DNA of 64,000 nucleotides from Aromatoleum aromaticum EbN1 (GTDB lineage Bacteria > Pseudomonadota > Gammaproteobacteria > Burkholderiales > Rhodocyclaceae), in the NCBI RefSeq assembly GCF_000025965.1, contig NC_006513.1, positions 2,356,001 to 2,420,000 of the forward strand, read 5' to 3'. Made by a program: the position numbers and the translations under genes. The number at the start of each line of letters is the position of its first letter. The stretch's first letter is position 1. The notes under the pieces were generated by a model that had not been told where the DNA came from, ran no database searches, and saw only the letters and a program-made list of their open reading frames with translations. Shown piece by piece: positions 32,056 through 40,435 of this stretch.

Positions 32056-33497
32056 TGCGCTCGCAGGCGATGTTCTTCAAGGCGCGGGCGGGCGACAGGC
32101 TCGCGGACCGCCAGCTGCAGGCGAACCTCGGCAAGGCCAAGAGCCGCTTCGTCGAGGGGCGGGCGCAGGCGGTGCTCGACTACGATGCCGCTCCGGACGG
32201 CGACTTCGAGGCGCTGCGCGACGTCGCCAGCTCGATCCGCGACCGCGTGCTGGCCAATCTCGACGTCTGGCTCGAGGCTTTCGAGGACAAGGCGCGCGCC
32301 CGCGGCGCCGAAGTGTTGTACGCGCGTGACGGGGCGGAGATCTGCCGGCTCGTGGTGGACATCGCGCGCCGGCACGGCGTGACGAAAGCCGCCAAGTCGA
32401 AGTCGATGCTGTCGGAAGAGGCCGGCCTCAACGAAGCGCTCGCCGCCGCCGGGATCGAACCGATCGAGACCGATCTCGGTGAATACATCCTGCAGATCAA
32501 CGACAACGAGCCGCCTTCGCACATCATCGCGCCGGTCTTCCACAAGTCGAAGGAGGAAGTCGCCGAGCTCTTCGCTCGCATCCACCACACGCCGAAAAAA
32601 GACGACATCGCCGGCATGGCGCGTGAGGCGCGCGAAGTGCTGCGCGCGCATTTCATGAGCGCCGAAATGGGCATCAGCGGGGCGAACTTCCTCATCGCCG
32701 AGACCGGTTCGGCCGCGCTCGTGACGAACGAGGGCAATGGGCGGATGGTGACGACGCTGCCGAAAGTGCATGTCGTGGTGACCGGGATCGAGAAGCTCGT
32801 CCCGACGCTCGAGGACTTCTCGACGCTGATGCGGCTGTTGCCGCGCTCGGCGACCGGCCAGCGCATCTCGAACTACGTGTCGGTGCTGACCGGGGTGAAG
32901 GGCGAGGGCGATTTCGACGGACCCGAGCATCTCTACGTCATTCTCGTCGACAACGGCCGCGCGAGCCTCGTCGGCACCGAGTTCGAGCCGATACTGCGCT
33001 GCATCCGCTGCGGCGCGTGCATGAATCACTGTCCGGTGTATCAGAGCGTCGGCGGGCACGCGTACGGCTGGGTCTATCCGGGGCCGATGGGCTCGGTGCT
33101 GACGCCGCTCTATACCGGCATCGAGAACGCGCTCGACCTGCCGCACGCCTCGACACTGTGCAACCAGTGCGGCGTCGTCTGTCCGGTGAAGATTCCGCTG
33201 CCGGAGCTGCTGCGCAAGCTGCGCGAGAAGCAGGTCGAGCGGAAGCTGCGCCCGTGGCGCGAACGGCTCGTGCTGCGGCTGTGGGGCTGGGTCGCGAGCC
33301 GCCCGACGCTGTACGGATTCGCAGCGCGGACTGTGGTGCGGTACCTGAACCGGCGCGCCGGCGGCGCAGACCGCATCCGGGCGCTGCGCGCCGCTCCGGA
33401 CTGGACGGCAGGCCGCGATCTGGCCGCGCCGGAAGGGCGGACGTTCCGCGAGCTGTATGCCGAGCGGGTTCGGCATGAGGGGAGGACGAAGCGATGA
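32055..33497 (+). CDS. lutB: Lactate utilisation iron-sulfur protein LutB/LldF
   Basis: A 480-residue protein. An N-terminal LUD domain (about 60-295, with GANFLIAETGSAALVTNEGN) is followed by a ferredoxin-like region with two [4Fe-4S] motifs, CIRCGACMNHCP near residue 316 and CNQCGVVCPVKIPL. A C-terminal DUF3390-type tail ends the protein. It passes electrons from lactate oxidation through the LutABC complex. It starts on the last base of the lutA stop codon. Its own stop overlaps a 31-codon micro-ORF by four bases. Confidence 0.95.
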   Translation: MRSQAMFFKARAGDRLADRQLQANLGKAKSRFVEGRAQAVLDYDAAPDGDFEALRDVASSIRDRVLANLDVWLEAFEDKARARGAEVLYARDGAEICRLVVDIARRHGVTKAAKSKSMLSEEAGLNEALAAAGIEPIETDLGEYILQINDNEPPSHIIAPVFHKSKEEVAELFARIHHTPKKDDIAGMAREAREVLRAHFMSAEMGISGANFLIAETGSAALVTNEGNGRMVTTLPKVHVVVTGIEKLVPTLEDFSTLMRLLPRSATGQRISNYVSVLTGVKGEGDFDGPEHLYVILVDNGRASLVGTEFEPILRCIRCGACMNHCPVYQSVGGHAYGWVYPGPMGSVLTPLYTGIENALDLPHASTLCNQCGVVCPVKIPLPELLRKLREKQVERKLRPWRERLVLRLWGWVASRPTLYGFAARTVVRYLNRRAGGADRIRALRAAPDWTAGRDLAAPEGRTFRELYAERVRHEGRTKR

Positions 33498-33589
33498 GGC
33501 GCAGCGCGCTGCTCGAACGTGGTGCGGCCGGAGCGGAATTCCGCTGCCCGCAGTGCTCCGCGGATGCTATCGGCGCAGGTGAAGAATGA
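33494..33589 (+). CDS. 31-residue micro-ORF coupled between lutB and lutC, CPxC motif
   Basis: The frame from ATG 33494 to TGA 33589 exactly fills the gap between lutB and lutC. Its ATG overlaps the lutB stop (ATGA), and its TGA overlaps the lutC ATG (ATGA). The peptide is MRRSALLERGAAGAEFRCPQ followed by CSADAIGAGEE, with Cys-Pro-Gln-Cys like half a zinc ribbon. No family is recognised. It could encode a real small subunit or be a translational bridge that couples lutC to lutB. Chance is possible because the frame is short. Confidence 0.4.
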   Translation: MRRSALLERGAAGAEFRCPQCSADAIGAGEE

Positions 33590-34239
33590 ACGCGCGTGAC
33601 GACATCCTCGGGCGAATCCGTGCAGCGCTGGGCCGCAGCGAGCGCAACCGGGAGGCGGCGCGGGCCGACGTAAAAGCCGCCTGCGACGCGCGCAGGGCAG
33701 GCCCGCGCCCGCTGTTCGACGCCGATCTCGCAGCCCGCTTCCGGTGCGAGGCGGAGCGCATGTCGAGCACGATCGACGAGGTCGCAGCGCTCGCCGACGT
33801 GCCGGCCGCCGTTGCGCGCTATCTCGACGCGCGCGCGCTGCGTCGCCACGGAGTCGTGTGGCCTGCGCTCGCCGAGCTCGACTGGGCGGGGGCGGGCCTG
33901 GCGATGGAGATGCGCACCGCCGGCGACGCGGACCTGCTCGGCATTACCGGGTGCTTCTGCGCGATCGCCGAGACCGGCACGCTGATGACCTGTTCGGGCC
34001 CGCGCACTCCGGCGGCGACGAGCCTGCTGCCCGAGACTCATGTCGCGGTGGTGCCGATGTCGCGCATCGTCCCGGCGATGGAAGAGGCGTGGGCGCTCGC
34101 GCGCAGCGAAATCGGCGAACTGCCGCGCGCGGTGAATTTCATTTCCGGCCCGTCTCGCACCGGAGACATCGAAATGACGATCGTGCTCGGCGCGCACGGG
34201 CCGTACCGTGTGCATCTGGTCCTCGTGCGAGGCGAGTAG
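33586..34239 (+). CDS. lutC: Lactate utilisation protein LutC/LldG (LUD domain)
   Basis: A 217-residue protein with the LUD (lactate utilisation domain) fold. It has the ARDDILGRIRAALGR N-terminus typical of LutC, AIAETGTLMTCSGP, and the ISGPSRTGDIEMTIVLGAHGP C-terminal motif. It is the third subunit of the LutABC lactate oxidation system and is required with the other two for growth on L-lactate in bacteria where this has been tested. Its ATG overlaps the stop of the 31-residue micro-ORF. Confidence 0.93.
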   Translation: MNARDDILGRIRAALGRSERNREAARADVKAACDARRAGPRPLFDADLAARFRCEAERMSSTIDEVAALADVPAAVARYLDARALRRHGVVWPALAELDWAGAGLAMEMRTAGDADLLGITGCFCAIAETGTLMTCSGPRTPAATSLLPETHVAVVPMSRIVPAMEEAWALARSEIGELPRAVNFISGPSRTGDIEMTIVLGAHGPYRVHLVLVRGE

Positions 34240-34317
34240 CGGCTTTTGCGGCGGAAACGCGGCGCCCGACCGCCTATAATCGGGCGCTTCCGATTTTTTG
34301 ACGATGGCAAGGTCTGA

Positions 34318-35574
34318 ATGAATCCCTCGATGCTCGAAATGGTCGGCACCGGCTTGTTCGCGGTGGCGGTCGCCCACACGTTCCTGACCAAGTACTTCGA
34401 GCATCTCGCTCACCTCCAGCCCAATCACGCCGGCATCTGGCACCTGCTCGGCGAAGTGGAAGTCGTGTTCGGCTTCTGGGCGTTCGTGCTGCTCATTTTC
34501 ATGGCCGTGACCAGCGGCGCGAGCGCCCCGACGACGTATCTCGAAGGGCTGAACTACACCGAACCGGCGTTCGTGTTCATCATCATGGTGGTTGCCGCGA
34601 GCCGGCCGATTCTCGAGCTGTGCAAGATGGGCGCACGTGCGCTGGCCCGTTACGTTCCGCTCAATGACAGCGTCGCGTTCTACTTCGTGTGCCTGGCGGT
34701 GCTGCCGCTGCTCGGCTCGTTCATCACCGAGCCGGCAGCGATGACGCTGGCTGCGCTGATGCTGCGCGACAACTTCTACGCGAAAGGGATCTCGCACCGG
34801 CTCAAGTACGTCACGCTCGGCGCGCTGTTCGTGAATGTGTCGATCGGCGGCACGCTGACGCATTTCGCCGCGCCGCCGGTGCTGATGGTGGCGGGGAAGT
34901 GGAACTGGGACGTGTGGTACATGCTTGGCCATTTCGGCTGGAAAGCGGCGCTCGCCGTGTTCGTCAACGCCGGCGTCGCGACTTTCCTGTTCACGCGCGA
35001 ACTGAAGGCGCTGACGGTCGACGCGCGGAGCAAGGATCGCACCGTTCCGTGGCCGCTGATCATCGCGCACGTCGCGTTTCTCATCGGCATCGTCTATTTC
35101 GCCCATCACGCGATCGTGTTCGTCGGCCTGTTCCTGCTGTTTCTCGGCGTGGCCGAAGGCTACCGGCACTATCACGACCGCCTGATGCTGCGCGAGGGCT
35201 TGCTGGTCGGCTTCTTCCTCGCCGGGCTGGTGACGCTCGGGGCGCTGCAGCAGTGGTGGCTGCAGGACGTCCTCACCGGCATGGATACGACGGCGCTGTT
35301 TTTCGGCGCCACTGCGCTGACCGCGATCACCGACAACGCCGCGCTGACCTATCTCGGCTCGCTCGTCGAAGGAACGGACGAAGCATTCCGGTATTCGCTG
35401 GTTGCCGGGGCAGTCACCGGAGGCGGCCTGACGGTGATCGCGAATGCGCCCAACCCTGCGGGCTTCGCGATCCTGCGCGGCAATTTCGACGACGAGGCGA
35501 TCAACCCGCTCGGCCTGCTGGTCACCGCTCTACCGCCGACCTTTGTCGCCATCCTCGCGTTCCAGTTGCTGTAA
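34318..35574 (+). CDS. Putative Na+/H+ antiporter (integral membrane)
   Basis: A 418-residue protein with about ten transmembrane helices. Conserved-looking stretches include MAVTSGASAPTTYLEGLNYTEP, LGSFITEPAAMTLAALMLRDNF, TLTHFAAPPVLMVAGKWNWD and TALTAITDNAALTYLGSLVEG, the last resembling the ion-binding region of NhaD-like antiporters. This matches the putative Na+/H+ antiporter family known from Pfam as Na_H_antiport_3. Ion specificity is not evident. A TATAAT at 34275-34280 is a possible -10 element in its upstream region. Confidence 0.8.
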   Translation: MNPSMLEMVGTGLFAVAVAHTFLTKYFEHLAHLQPNHAGIWHLLGEVEVVFGFWAFVLLIFMAVTSGASAPTTYLEGLNYTEPAFVFIIMVVAASRPILELCKMGARALARYVPLNDSVAFYFVCLAVLPLLGSFITEPAAMTLAALMLRDNFYAKGISHRLKYVTLGALFVNVSIGGTLTHFAAPPVLMVAGKWNWDVWYMLGHFGWKAALAVFVNAGVATFLFTRELKALTVDARSKDRTVPWPLIIAHVAFLIGIVYFAHHAIVFVGLFLLFLGVAEGYRHYHDRLMLREGLLVGFFLAGLVTLGALQQWWLQDVLTGMDTTALFFGATALTAITDNAALTYLGSLVEGTDEAFRYSLVAGAVTGGGLTVIANAPNPAGFAILRGNFDDEAINPLGLLVTALPPTFVAILAFQLL

Positions 35575-35705
35575 GGCAGCGTGGCGGCCGGACCGCGTTC
35601 GACGGGCGCGGCGAACAATCGCAGCGAAAGACAGACCATGCCTGCTGCCGCGCGTATGATTCGGCACCGGCCCCGCTGGCCGACTTTTTCTGATTGCAGG
35701 TTTCC

Positions 35706-36911
35706 ATGAAACGCTCCCCCACTCCCGGAGATGCCGGGCGGCCCGACGCCGGGACCGACGACACGACAACGAAGCCTTCCCGCAGCGATGCCGGCGACGA
35801 GGCAGCAACCGGCGCCCGCCGCAGGACTCTCGGCGTCAAGCCGGCAGCGGCGGCCGACGCGCCGGCCGCCGGCAACGACGTTCCTGCCAGGAAATCCGGC
35901 CTGCGCACGCGCTTCCTGCCGTCGGCCGATCGCCGCGGCACGGGAAAGCCTCCCGAGCGCCAGGCCGTGCCCCCATCGAAAGACTCCGATCGCACCCCCC
36001 GGCCGCCGCGCAAGAATCCCCCTCACCGTCCCCCTTCCGCGACCGGCGATGGTCCGGCTCGCAGGACCGCGAACGCTCCCGCTGCCGGACGCACTTCAGA
36101 CCGCTCGCGGTCCCGGGCTCCCGACGTCGTGCGTTCTCGCCCCGCCGCGCCGTCCGTTCCCCCGCCGGCGCAGACCGACGCGCCGGAAGGCGTGCGGCTG
36201 TCGAAAATCATGTCCGAACGCGGCCTGTGTTCGCGTCGCGAGGCCGACGAGATCATCGAGCGTGGCTGGGTGTTCGTCGACGGGCAGCGGGTCAGCGAGC
36301 TGGGCATCCGCATCGACCCGAACGCCGAGATTACGCTCGCCGCGCAGGCGAAGCGCCGTCAGATGGAGCAGGTCACGATCCTGCTGCACAAGCCGGTCGG
36401 CTACGTGTCCGGCCAGCCCGAGCCGGGCTTCGAGCCGGCGGTGTCGCTGATCGGGCCGGACAACCAGTTCGACCGCGCCGATGCGCAGCGCTTCCATCCC
36501 TCGCACCTGAAAGGGATCGCGCCTGCGGGGCGGCTCGACATCGACTCGACCGGCCTCTTGGTGCTGACGCAGGACGGACGGATCGCGCGCCAGCTGATCG
36601 GCGACGATTCGAAAGTCGAAAAGGAATATCTGGTGCGGGTCGAAGGCAGACTGGACGAACGTGGCCTCGCGCTGCTCAATCACGGTCTCGAACTCGACGG
36701 CCGGACGCTGCGGCCGGCGAAAGTCGAGTGGCTCAACGAGGATCAGCTTCGCTTCGTGCTGCGCGAAGGCCGCAAGCGCCAGATCCGGCGGATGTGCGAA
36801 CTCGTGGGACTGAAAGTCGTCGGCCTCAAGCGCGTGCGCATCGGGCGCGTCAAACTCGGCGACCTGCCGCTCGGGCAGTGGCGTTTTTTACGAGAAGACG
36901 AACGCTTCTGA
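35706..36911 (+). CDS. 23S rRNA pseudouridine synthase, RluB/RluF-type, with long basic N-terminal tail
   Basis: A 401-residue RsuA-family enzyme. Residues 1 to about 160 are a low-complexity tail rich in Pro, Arg, Ala and Ser. An S4 RNA-binding domain follows ([20 protein letters not shown]), then the catalytic domain with the aspartate in [36 protein letters not shown] and the [17 protein letters not shown] stretch fit RluF, which modifies 23S U2604, slightly better than RluB. The exact target is uncertain. The ATG at 35706 begins the tail. Confidence 0.85.
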   Translation: MKRSPTPGDAGRPDAGTDDTTTKPSRSDAGDEAATGARRRTLGVKPAAAADAPAAGNDVPARKSGLRTRFLPSADRRGTGKPPERQAVPPSKDSDRTPRPPRKNPPHRPPSATGDGPARRTANAPAAGRTSDRSRSRAPDVVRSRPAAPSVPPPAQTDAPEGVRLSKIMSERGLCSRREADEIIERGWVFVDGQRVSELGIRIDPNAEITLAAQAKRRQMEQVTILLHKPVGYVSGQPEPGFEPAVSLIGPDNQFDRADAQRFHPSHLKGIAPAGRLDIDSTGLLVLTQDGRIARQLIGDDSKVEKEYLVRVEGRLDERGLALLNHGLELDGRTLRPAKVEWLNEDQLRFVLREGRKRQIRRMCELVGLKVVGLKRVRIGRVKLGDLPLGQWRFLREDERF

Positions 36912-37160
36912 ACGCGGCTGCACATCGTCGCCCAAGCGGACGCCGCGGACTTTCGGGCGCCGGGGAGGCGGCGGCGCCCGCCGGCAGGGCAGGCTTGCCG
37001 GATCGGTGACGCCGGATTGGTCGGTGAAGATGCCTTTCAGCGGGCAGTCGAAGCCGGGCGGGCAGCCATGCTCGCATGCACATTCCTGCTGGGTTTCGTC
37101 CAGCAGCACCAGTTCCCGTACGGCCTCGCAGCGGCCGACCGGCGAGTCGAAGAAACACAT
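36888..37160 (-). CDS. Small cysteine-rich hypothetical protein
   Basis: A 90-residue frame from ATG 37160, preceded by a good GGAGG (revealed as CCTCC just upstream on the plus strand). It starts [14 protein letters not shown] and contains [17 protein letters not shown], giving about eight cysteines. The middle is Pro/Arg-rich. The last 24 bases overlap the 3' end of the convergent pseudouridine synthase. The spaced cysteines suggest metal binding or disulfides, but I recognise no domain. The ribosome site and the cysteine spacing make it more likely real than a shadow. Confidence 0.6.
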   Translation of the reverse strand: MCFFDSPVGRCEAVRELVLLDETQQECACEHGCPPGFDCPLKGIFTDQSGVTDPASLPCRRAPPPPRRPKVRGVRLGDDVQPRSEAFVFS

Positions 37161-37324
37161 GACAACCTCCATGCTGTAGTTGCGCGAAGAGCGAATCCGT
37201 CGCTTCACTCTAGTCGTCATGCCCGGCGCTCGCCGCAGCCGATCGCGGGAGTTTGATCTGTCGCAATGAAACTGCGTCGGGACAGGACGATGGCGTCGCC
37301 TGCGCTTCACGGGTTCCGTGTTTT

Positions 37325-38524
37325 CTATTCGGCGCGCAGCGCTTCGACCGGATCGAGCCGTGCCGCCTTGCGCGCAGGCAGCACGCCGGCGAGCAGGCCG
37401 ATGGCGATCGCGAGCACTTCGGCGACGACGACGAAATGCCACGGCGTGCGCACTGGCAGTGCCGGCACGAGCAGCCCGACGAGCTGCGCGAGACCGGCTC
37501 CGGCGAGGAGACCGAGCGCGCCGCCGATCGCGGCCAGCGCGACCGCTTCGCCGAGGAACAGGCCGAGTATCGTCGCGCGCCGCGCGCCGAGCGCGACGAG
37601 CAGGCCGATCTCGTTGGTCCGCTCGGTGACCGCGATCGTCATGATCGTGACGATGCCGACACCGCCGACCGCGAGCGAGATGCCGCCGAGCGCGCCGACC
37701 GCCGCAGTGAGGATATCGAGAATGTTCGATAGGCGCGCGAGCATGTCTTCCTGGGTCGTCAGCGTCACGTCGTCCTGCCCGTGACGCGCAGCCAGCAGCG
37801 TGCGGATCGCTTCCGCCACCATCGCAGCGGGCGTCGTCTCCGCATAGGTGACGTCGATCTCCATCAGCCCTTCGCGGTTGTACAGCGCGAGCGCGCGCGC
37901 CGTCGGGATGTAGGCGGTGTCGTCGAGATCGACGCCGAGGAACTGGCCTTTCTCCGCCATGACGCCGATGACGCGATAGCGCTCGCCGCCGATGCGCAGC
38001 CGCTCACCGAGCGCGTTCGCGTTGCCGAACAGCTCGCGCTTGAGCTTCGCGCCGAGCACGACGAACGCGCGCGCGCCGACCGGGTCGTCCGGCGGCAGGA
38101 AGCGGCCGATGCCGACCCGCATCGAGAAGAGCCGGTCCATGTCGGCGCCGACACCGTAGATGCTGGTGCGCCGCACCCGCCCGGCTGCGGAGACCTCCGA
38201 GTTGCCGTGCACGACCGGGGTCATGCCGGTGACGAGCGGCAGACGAGCGATTGCGGCGGCGTCGTCGAGCGTCAGTTCGCGCGTCGTGCTCGGCAGCCCG
38301 GGCGGACCGCCGCGCGCGCCCTGCCGACCCGGCGTGACCTGAATGATATTGGTGCCGAACTGCGTGAATTCCTTGAGCACGAACTGGTGCAGGCCTTCGC
38401 CGATCGAAGTCAGCAGGATCACCGCAGCGATGCCGACGCCGATGCCGAGCAGCGTCAGGAAGCTGCGCAGCCGGTGGGCGACGAGCGAGCGCAGCGCGAG
38501 CTGGAGGAAGTCGGCGAGGCTCAT
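37325..38524 (-). CDS. MacB-like ABC transporter permease (second permease subunit)
   Basis: A 399-residue FtsX/MacB-type permease. One N-terminal transmembrane helix (AHRLRSFLTLLGIGVGIAAV) is followed by a large periplasmic MacB-PCD domain (about 50-250) and three C-terminal helices (VGGVGIVTIMTIAVTERTNEIGLLVALGA). It ends with the family motif PARKAARLDPVEALRAE. The ATG overlaps the stop of the previous permease by four bases. With its partners it should form a tripartite-type exporter; the substrate is not known. Confidence 0.9.
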   Translation of the reverse strand: MSLADFLQLALRSLVAHRLRSFLTLLGIGVGIAAVILLTSIGEGLHQFVLKEFTQFGTNIIQVTPGRQGARGGPPGLPSTTRELTLDDAAAIARLPLVTGMTPVVHGNSEVSAAGRVRRTSIYGVGADMDRLFSMRVGIGRFLPPDDPVGARAFVVLGAKLKRELFGNANALGERLRIGGERYRVIGVMAEKGQFLGVDLDDTAYIPTARALALYNREGLMEIDVTYAETTPAAMVAEAIRTLLAARHGQDDVTLTTQEDMLARLSNILDILTAAVGALGGISLAVGGVGIVTIMTIAVTERTNEIGLLVALGARRATILGLFLGEAVALAAIGGALGLLAGAGLAQLVGLLVPALPVRTPWHFVVVAEVLAIAIGLLAGVLPARKAARLDPVEALRAE

Positions 38525-39729
38525 CGCTTCGCCAGCGCCTGCACCGGATCGAGGCGCGCGGCGCGGCGTGCCGGCATCACGCCGAACAGCACGCCGGTCA
38601 CGATTGCCGTGCCGAACCCGGCATACACGGCCCAGTCCGGCGGCCAGGCCGGCAGCACCGGGAACGCGAGCCGCAGCCCCCACGCGCCGAGGTGCCCGAG
38701 CGCGAGACCGGCGAACGCGCCGGCGAGCGACAGCAGCGCCGCCTCCATCAGGAAGGCGAGGCGGATGTTGCGCCCGGTCGCGCCGAGCGCCTTCAGCAGG
38801 CCGATCTCCGCGGTGCGCTGCGTGACCGCGACGAGCATCACGTTCATCACGAGGATGCCGGCGACCGCCAGGCTGATCGCGGCGATGCCGGCCACCGCGA
38901 ACGTCAGCGCGCCGAGGATGCGGTCGAAAGTGCCGAGCACCGCGTCCTGCGTGATCACGGTGATGTCGAGTTCGCCGTCGCGGCGCGTACGCATGATGTC
39001 TTCGACCTGGCGCTGGGCCGAGGCAAGCGCGTCGCGGCTGCGGGCCTCGACCATCACGCGGAACAGGGTGTTGGTGTTGAACATCGCCTGCGCCGTCGCG
39101 ACCGGCACGACGACCAGCTCGTCGGTGTTCATGCCCAGGCCCTGGCCGGACTTCTCGAGCACGCCGATGACGCGCAGCCGCCGGTCGCCGATGCGGATCA
39201 TGCGGCCGACTGCGGGTTCGATGCCGAAGAGCTCGTCGCGCAGCGTCGCGCCGAGCACCGCGACGGACGATGCGCGTTCGAGATCCTCGCGCGGCAGGAA
39301 GCGCCCCAGCGCCATGCGGTAGCCGCGGATGCCGAGGTAGTCCGTGCTGGTACCGAGCACGAGCACTTCGCGCAGCCGTCCGCCGTACGCGATTTCGGAG
39401 TTGCCGAGTGTCAGCGGGGTGATGCGCTGCACGTCGGGCGCGCGCAGCAGCGCCGCGGCGTCGCGCACCGTGAGGTCGCGCGGCGTGCTCGTGAAAAGGC
39501 TGCCGAGGCCGACGCCGCCGGTTTCCGAACGCCCGGGCAACACGATGATGAGGTTGCTGCCGAGTGCGGAGAACTCGTTGACGACGTAACGGCGCGCGCC
39601 GTCGCCGAGGGCCGTCAGCACCACGACTGCGGCGACGCCGATCGACATCGCGAGGACCATCAGCACGGTGCGCAGCGGGTAGCCGGTGGCCGCGCGTGTC
39701 GCGAAGCGCAGGGTGTCGGCGGGCGTCAT
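38521..39729 (-). CDS. MacB-like ABC transporter permease (first permease subunit)
   Basis: A 402-residue homologue of the downstream permease with the same layout. A first helix at YPLRTVLMVLAMSIGVAAVV precedes a periplasmic domain. The C-terminal helices include VAGILVMNVMLVAVTQRTAEIGLLKALGA, and the tail is MPARRAARLDPVQALAKR. Two distinct permeases suggest a heterodimer rather than the MacB homodimer. Its start codon abuts the stop of the ATPase gene with no gap. Confidence 0.9.
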   Translation of the reverse strand: MTPADTLRFATRAATGYPLRTVLMVLAMSIGVAAVVVLTALGDGARRYVVNEFSALGSNLIIVLPGRSETGGVGLGSLFTSTPRDLTVRDAAALLRAPDVQRITPLTLGNSEIAYGGRLREVLVLGTSTDYLGIRGYRMALGRFLPREDLERASSVAVLGATLRDELFGIEPAVGRMIRIGDRRLRVIGVLEKSGQGLGMNTDELVVVPVATAQAMFNTNTLFRVMVEARSRDALASAQRQVEDIMRTRRDGELDITVITQDAVLGTFDRILGALTFAVAGIAAISLAVAGILVMNVMLVAVTQRTAEIGLLKALGATGRNIRLAFLMEAALLSLAGAFAGLALGHLGAWGLRLAFPVLPAWPPDWAVYAGFGTAIVTGVLFGVMPARRAARLDPVQALAKR

Positions 39730-40428
39730 TCAGGCGGTGGAAGCGGCGTCCGCATGCAGGTCGGCGACGAGCGCGCCGTCTTCCATCATCAGCCGCCGCC
39801 GCGCCCGCCCGCCCATGACCGGGTCGTGCGTGACGACGATCAGCGTCACGCCCGACGCGTTCAGGCTCTCGAGCAGCGCCGTGACGTCCTGACCGGTCGC
39901 GCGGTCGAGGTTGCCGGTCGGCTCGTCGGCGAGGATCATCGCCGGGCGCATGATCGTCGCGCGCGCGATCGCGACGCGCTGCCGCTGGCCGCCGGACAGT
40001 TCGTCCGGGCGATGGTCAGCGCGCGTATCCAGACCGAAGTTTTTCAGCGCCTCGGCGACGCGCGGCCCACGCTCGGCAGGTGGCACGCCGGCGAGCATCA
40101 GCGGCAGCGCGATGTTCTCGGCGGCGGTGAGCCGCGGCACGAGGTGGAAGCTCTGGAACACGAAGCCGATGCGGTTGCGGCGGACTTCGGCCTGCTCGTC
40201 GGCGGTGAGCGTCGTCACGTCACGCCCTTCGAGCCGGTAGGTGCCGCCATTCGGCCGGTCGAGCAGGCCGAGCAGGTTCAGTAACGTGGATTTGCCGGAA
40301 CCCGACGGCCCCATCACGGCGACGTATTCGCCGGCCTCGATCGCGACTGTCACCGCGTGCAGCGCATGGACTTCGCTGTCGCCGAGCTTGAATACGCGTT
40401 CGATGGCGGATAGCTCGATCTGCGTCAT
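39730..40428 (-). CDS. ABC transporter ATP-binding protein, MacB/LolD type
   Basis: A 232-residue ATPase with Walker [10 protein letters not shown] near residue 40, the [20 protein letters not shown]-loop segment typical of LolD/MacB, the signature [14 protein letters not shown] and Walker [13 protein letters not shown]. The start at 40428 ([13 protein letters not shown]) is the first of the conserved domain. The frame continues upstream over the adaptor gene without sense. It energises the two permeases and lies eight bases after the adaptor gene. Confidence 0.93.
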   Translation of the reverse strand: MTQIELSAIERVFKLGDSEVHALHAVTVAIEAGEYVAVMGPSGSGKSTLLNLLGLLDRPNGGTYRLEGRDVTTLTADEQAEVRRNRIGFVFQSFHLVPRLTAAENIALPLMLAGVPPAERGPRVAEALKNFGLDTRADHRPDELSGGQRQRVAIARATIMRPAMILADEPTGNLDRATGQDVTALLESLNASGVTLIVVTHDPVMGGRARRRLMMEDGALVADLHADAASTA

Positions 40429-40435
40429 GGGTGTT

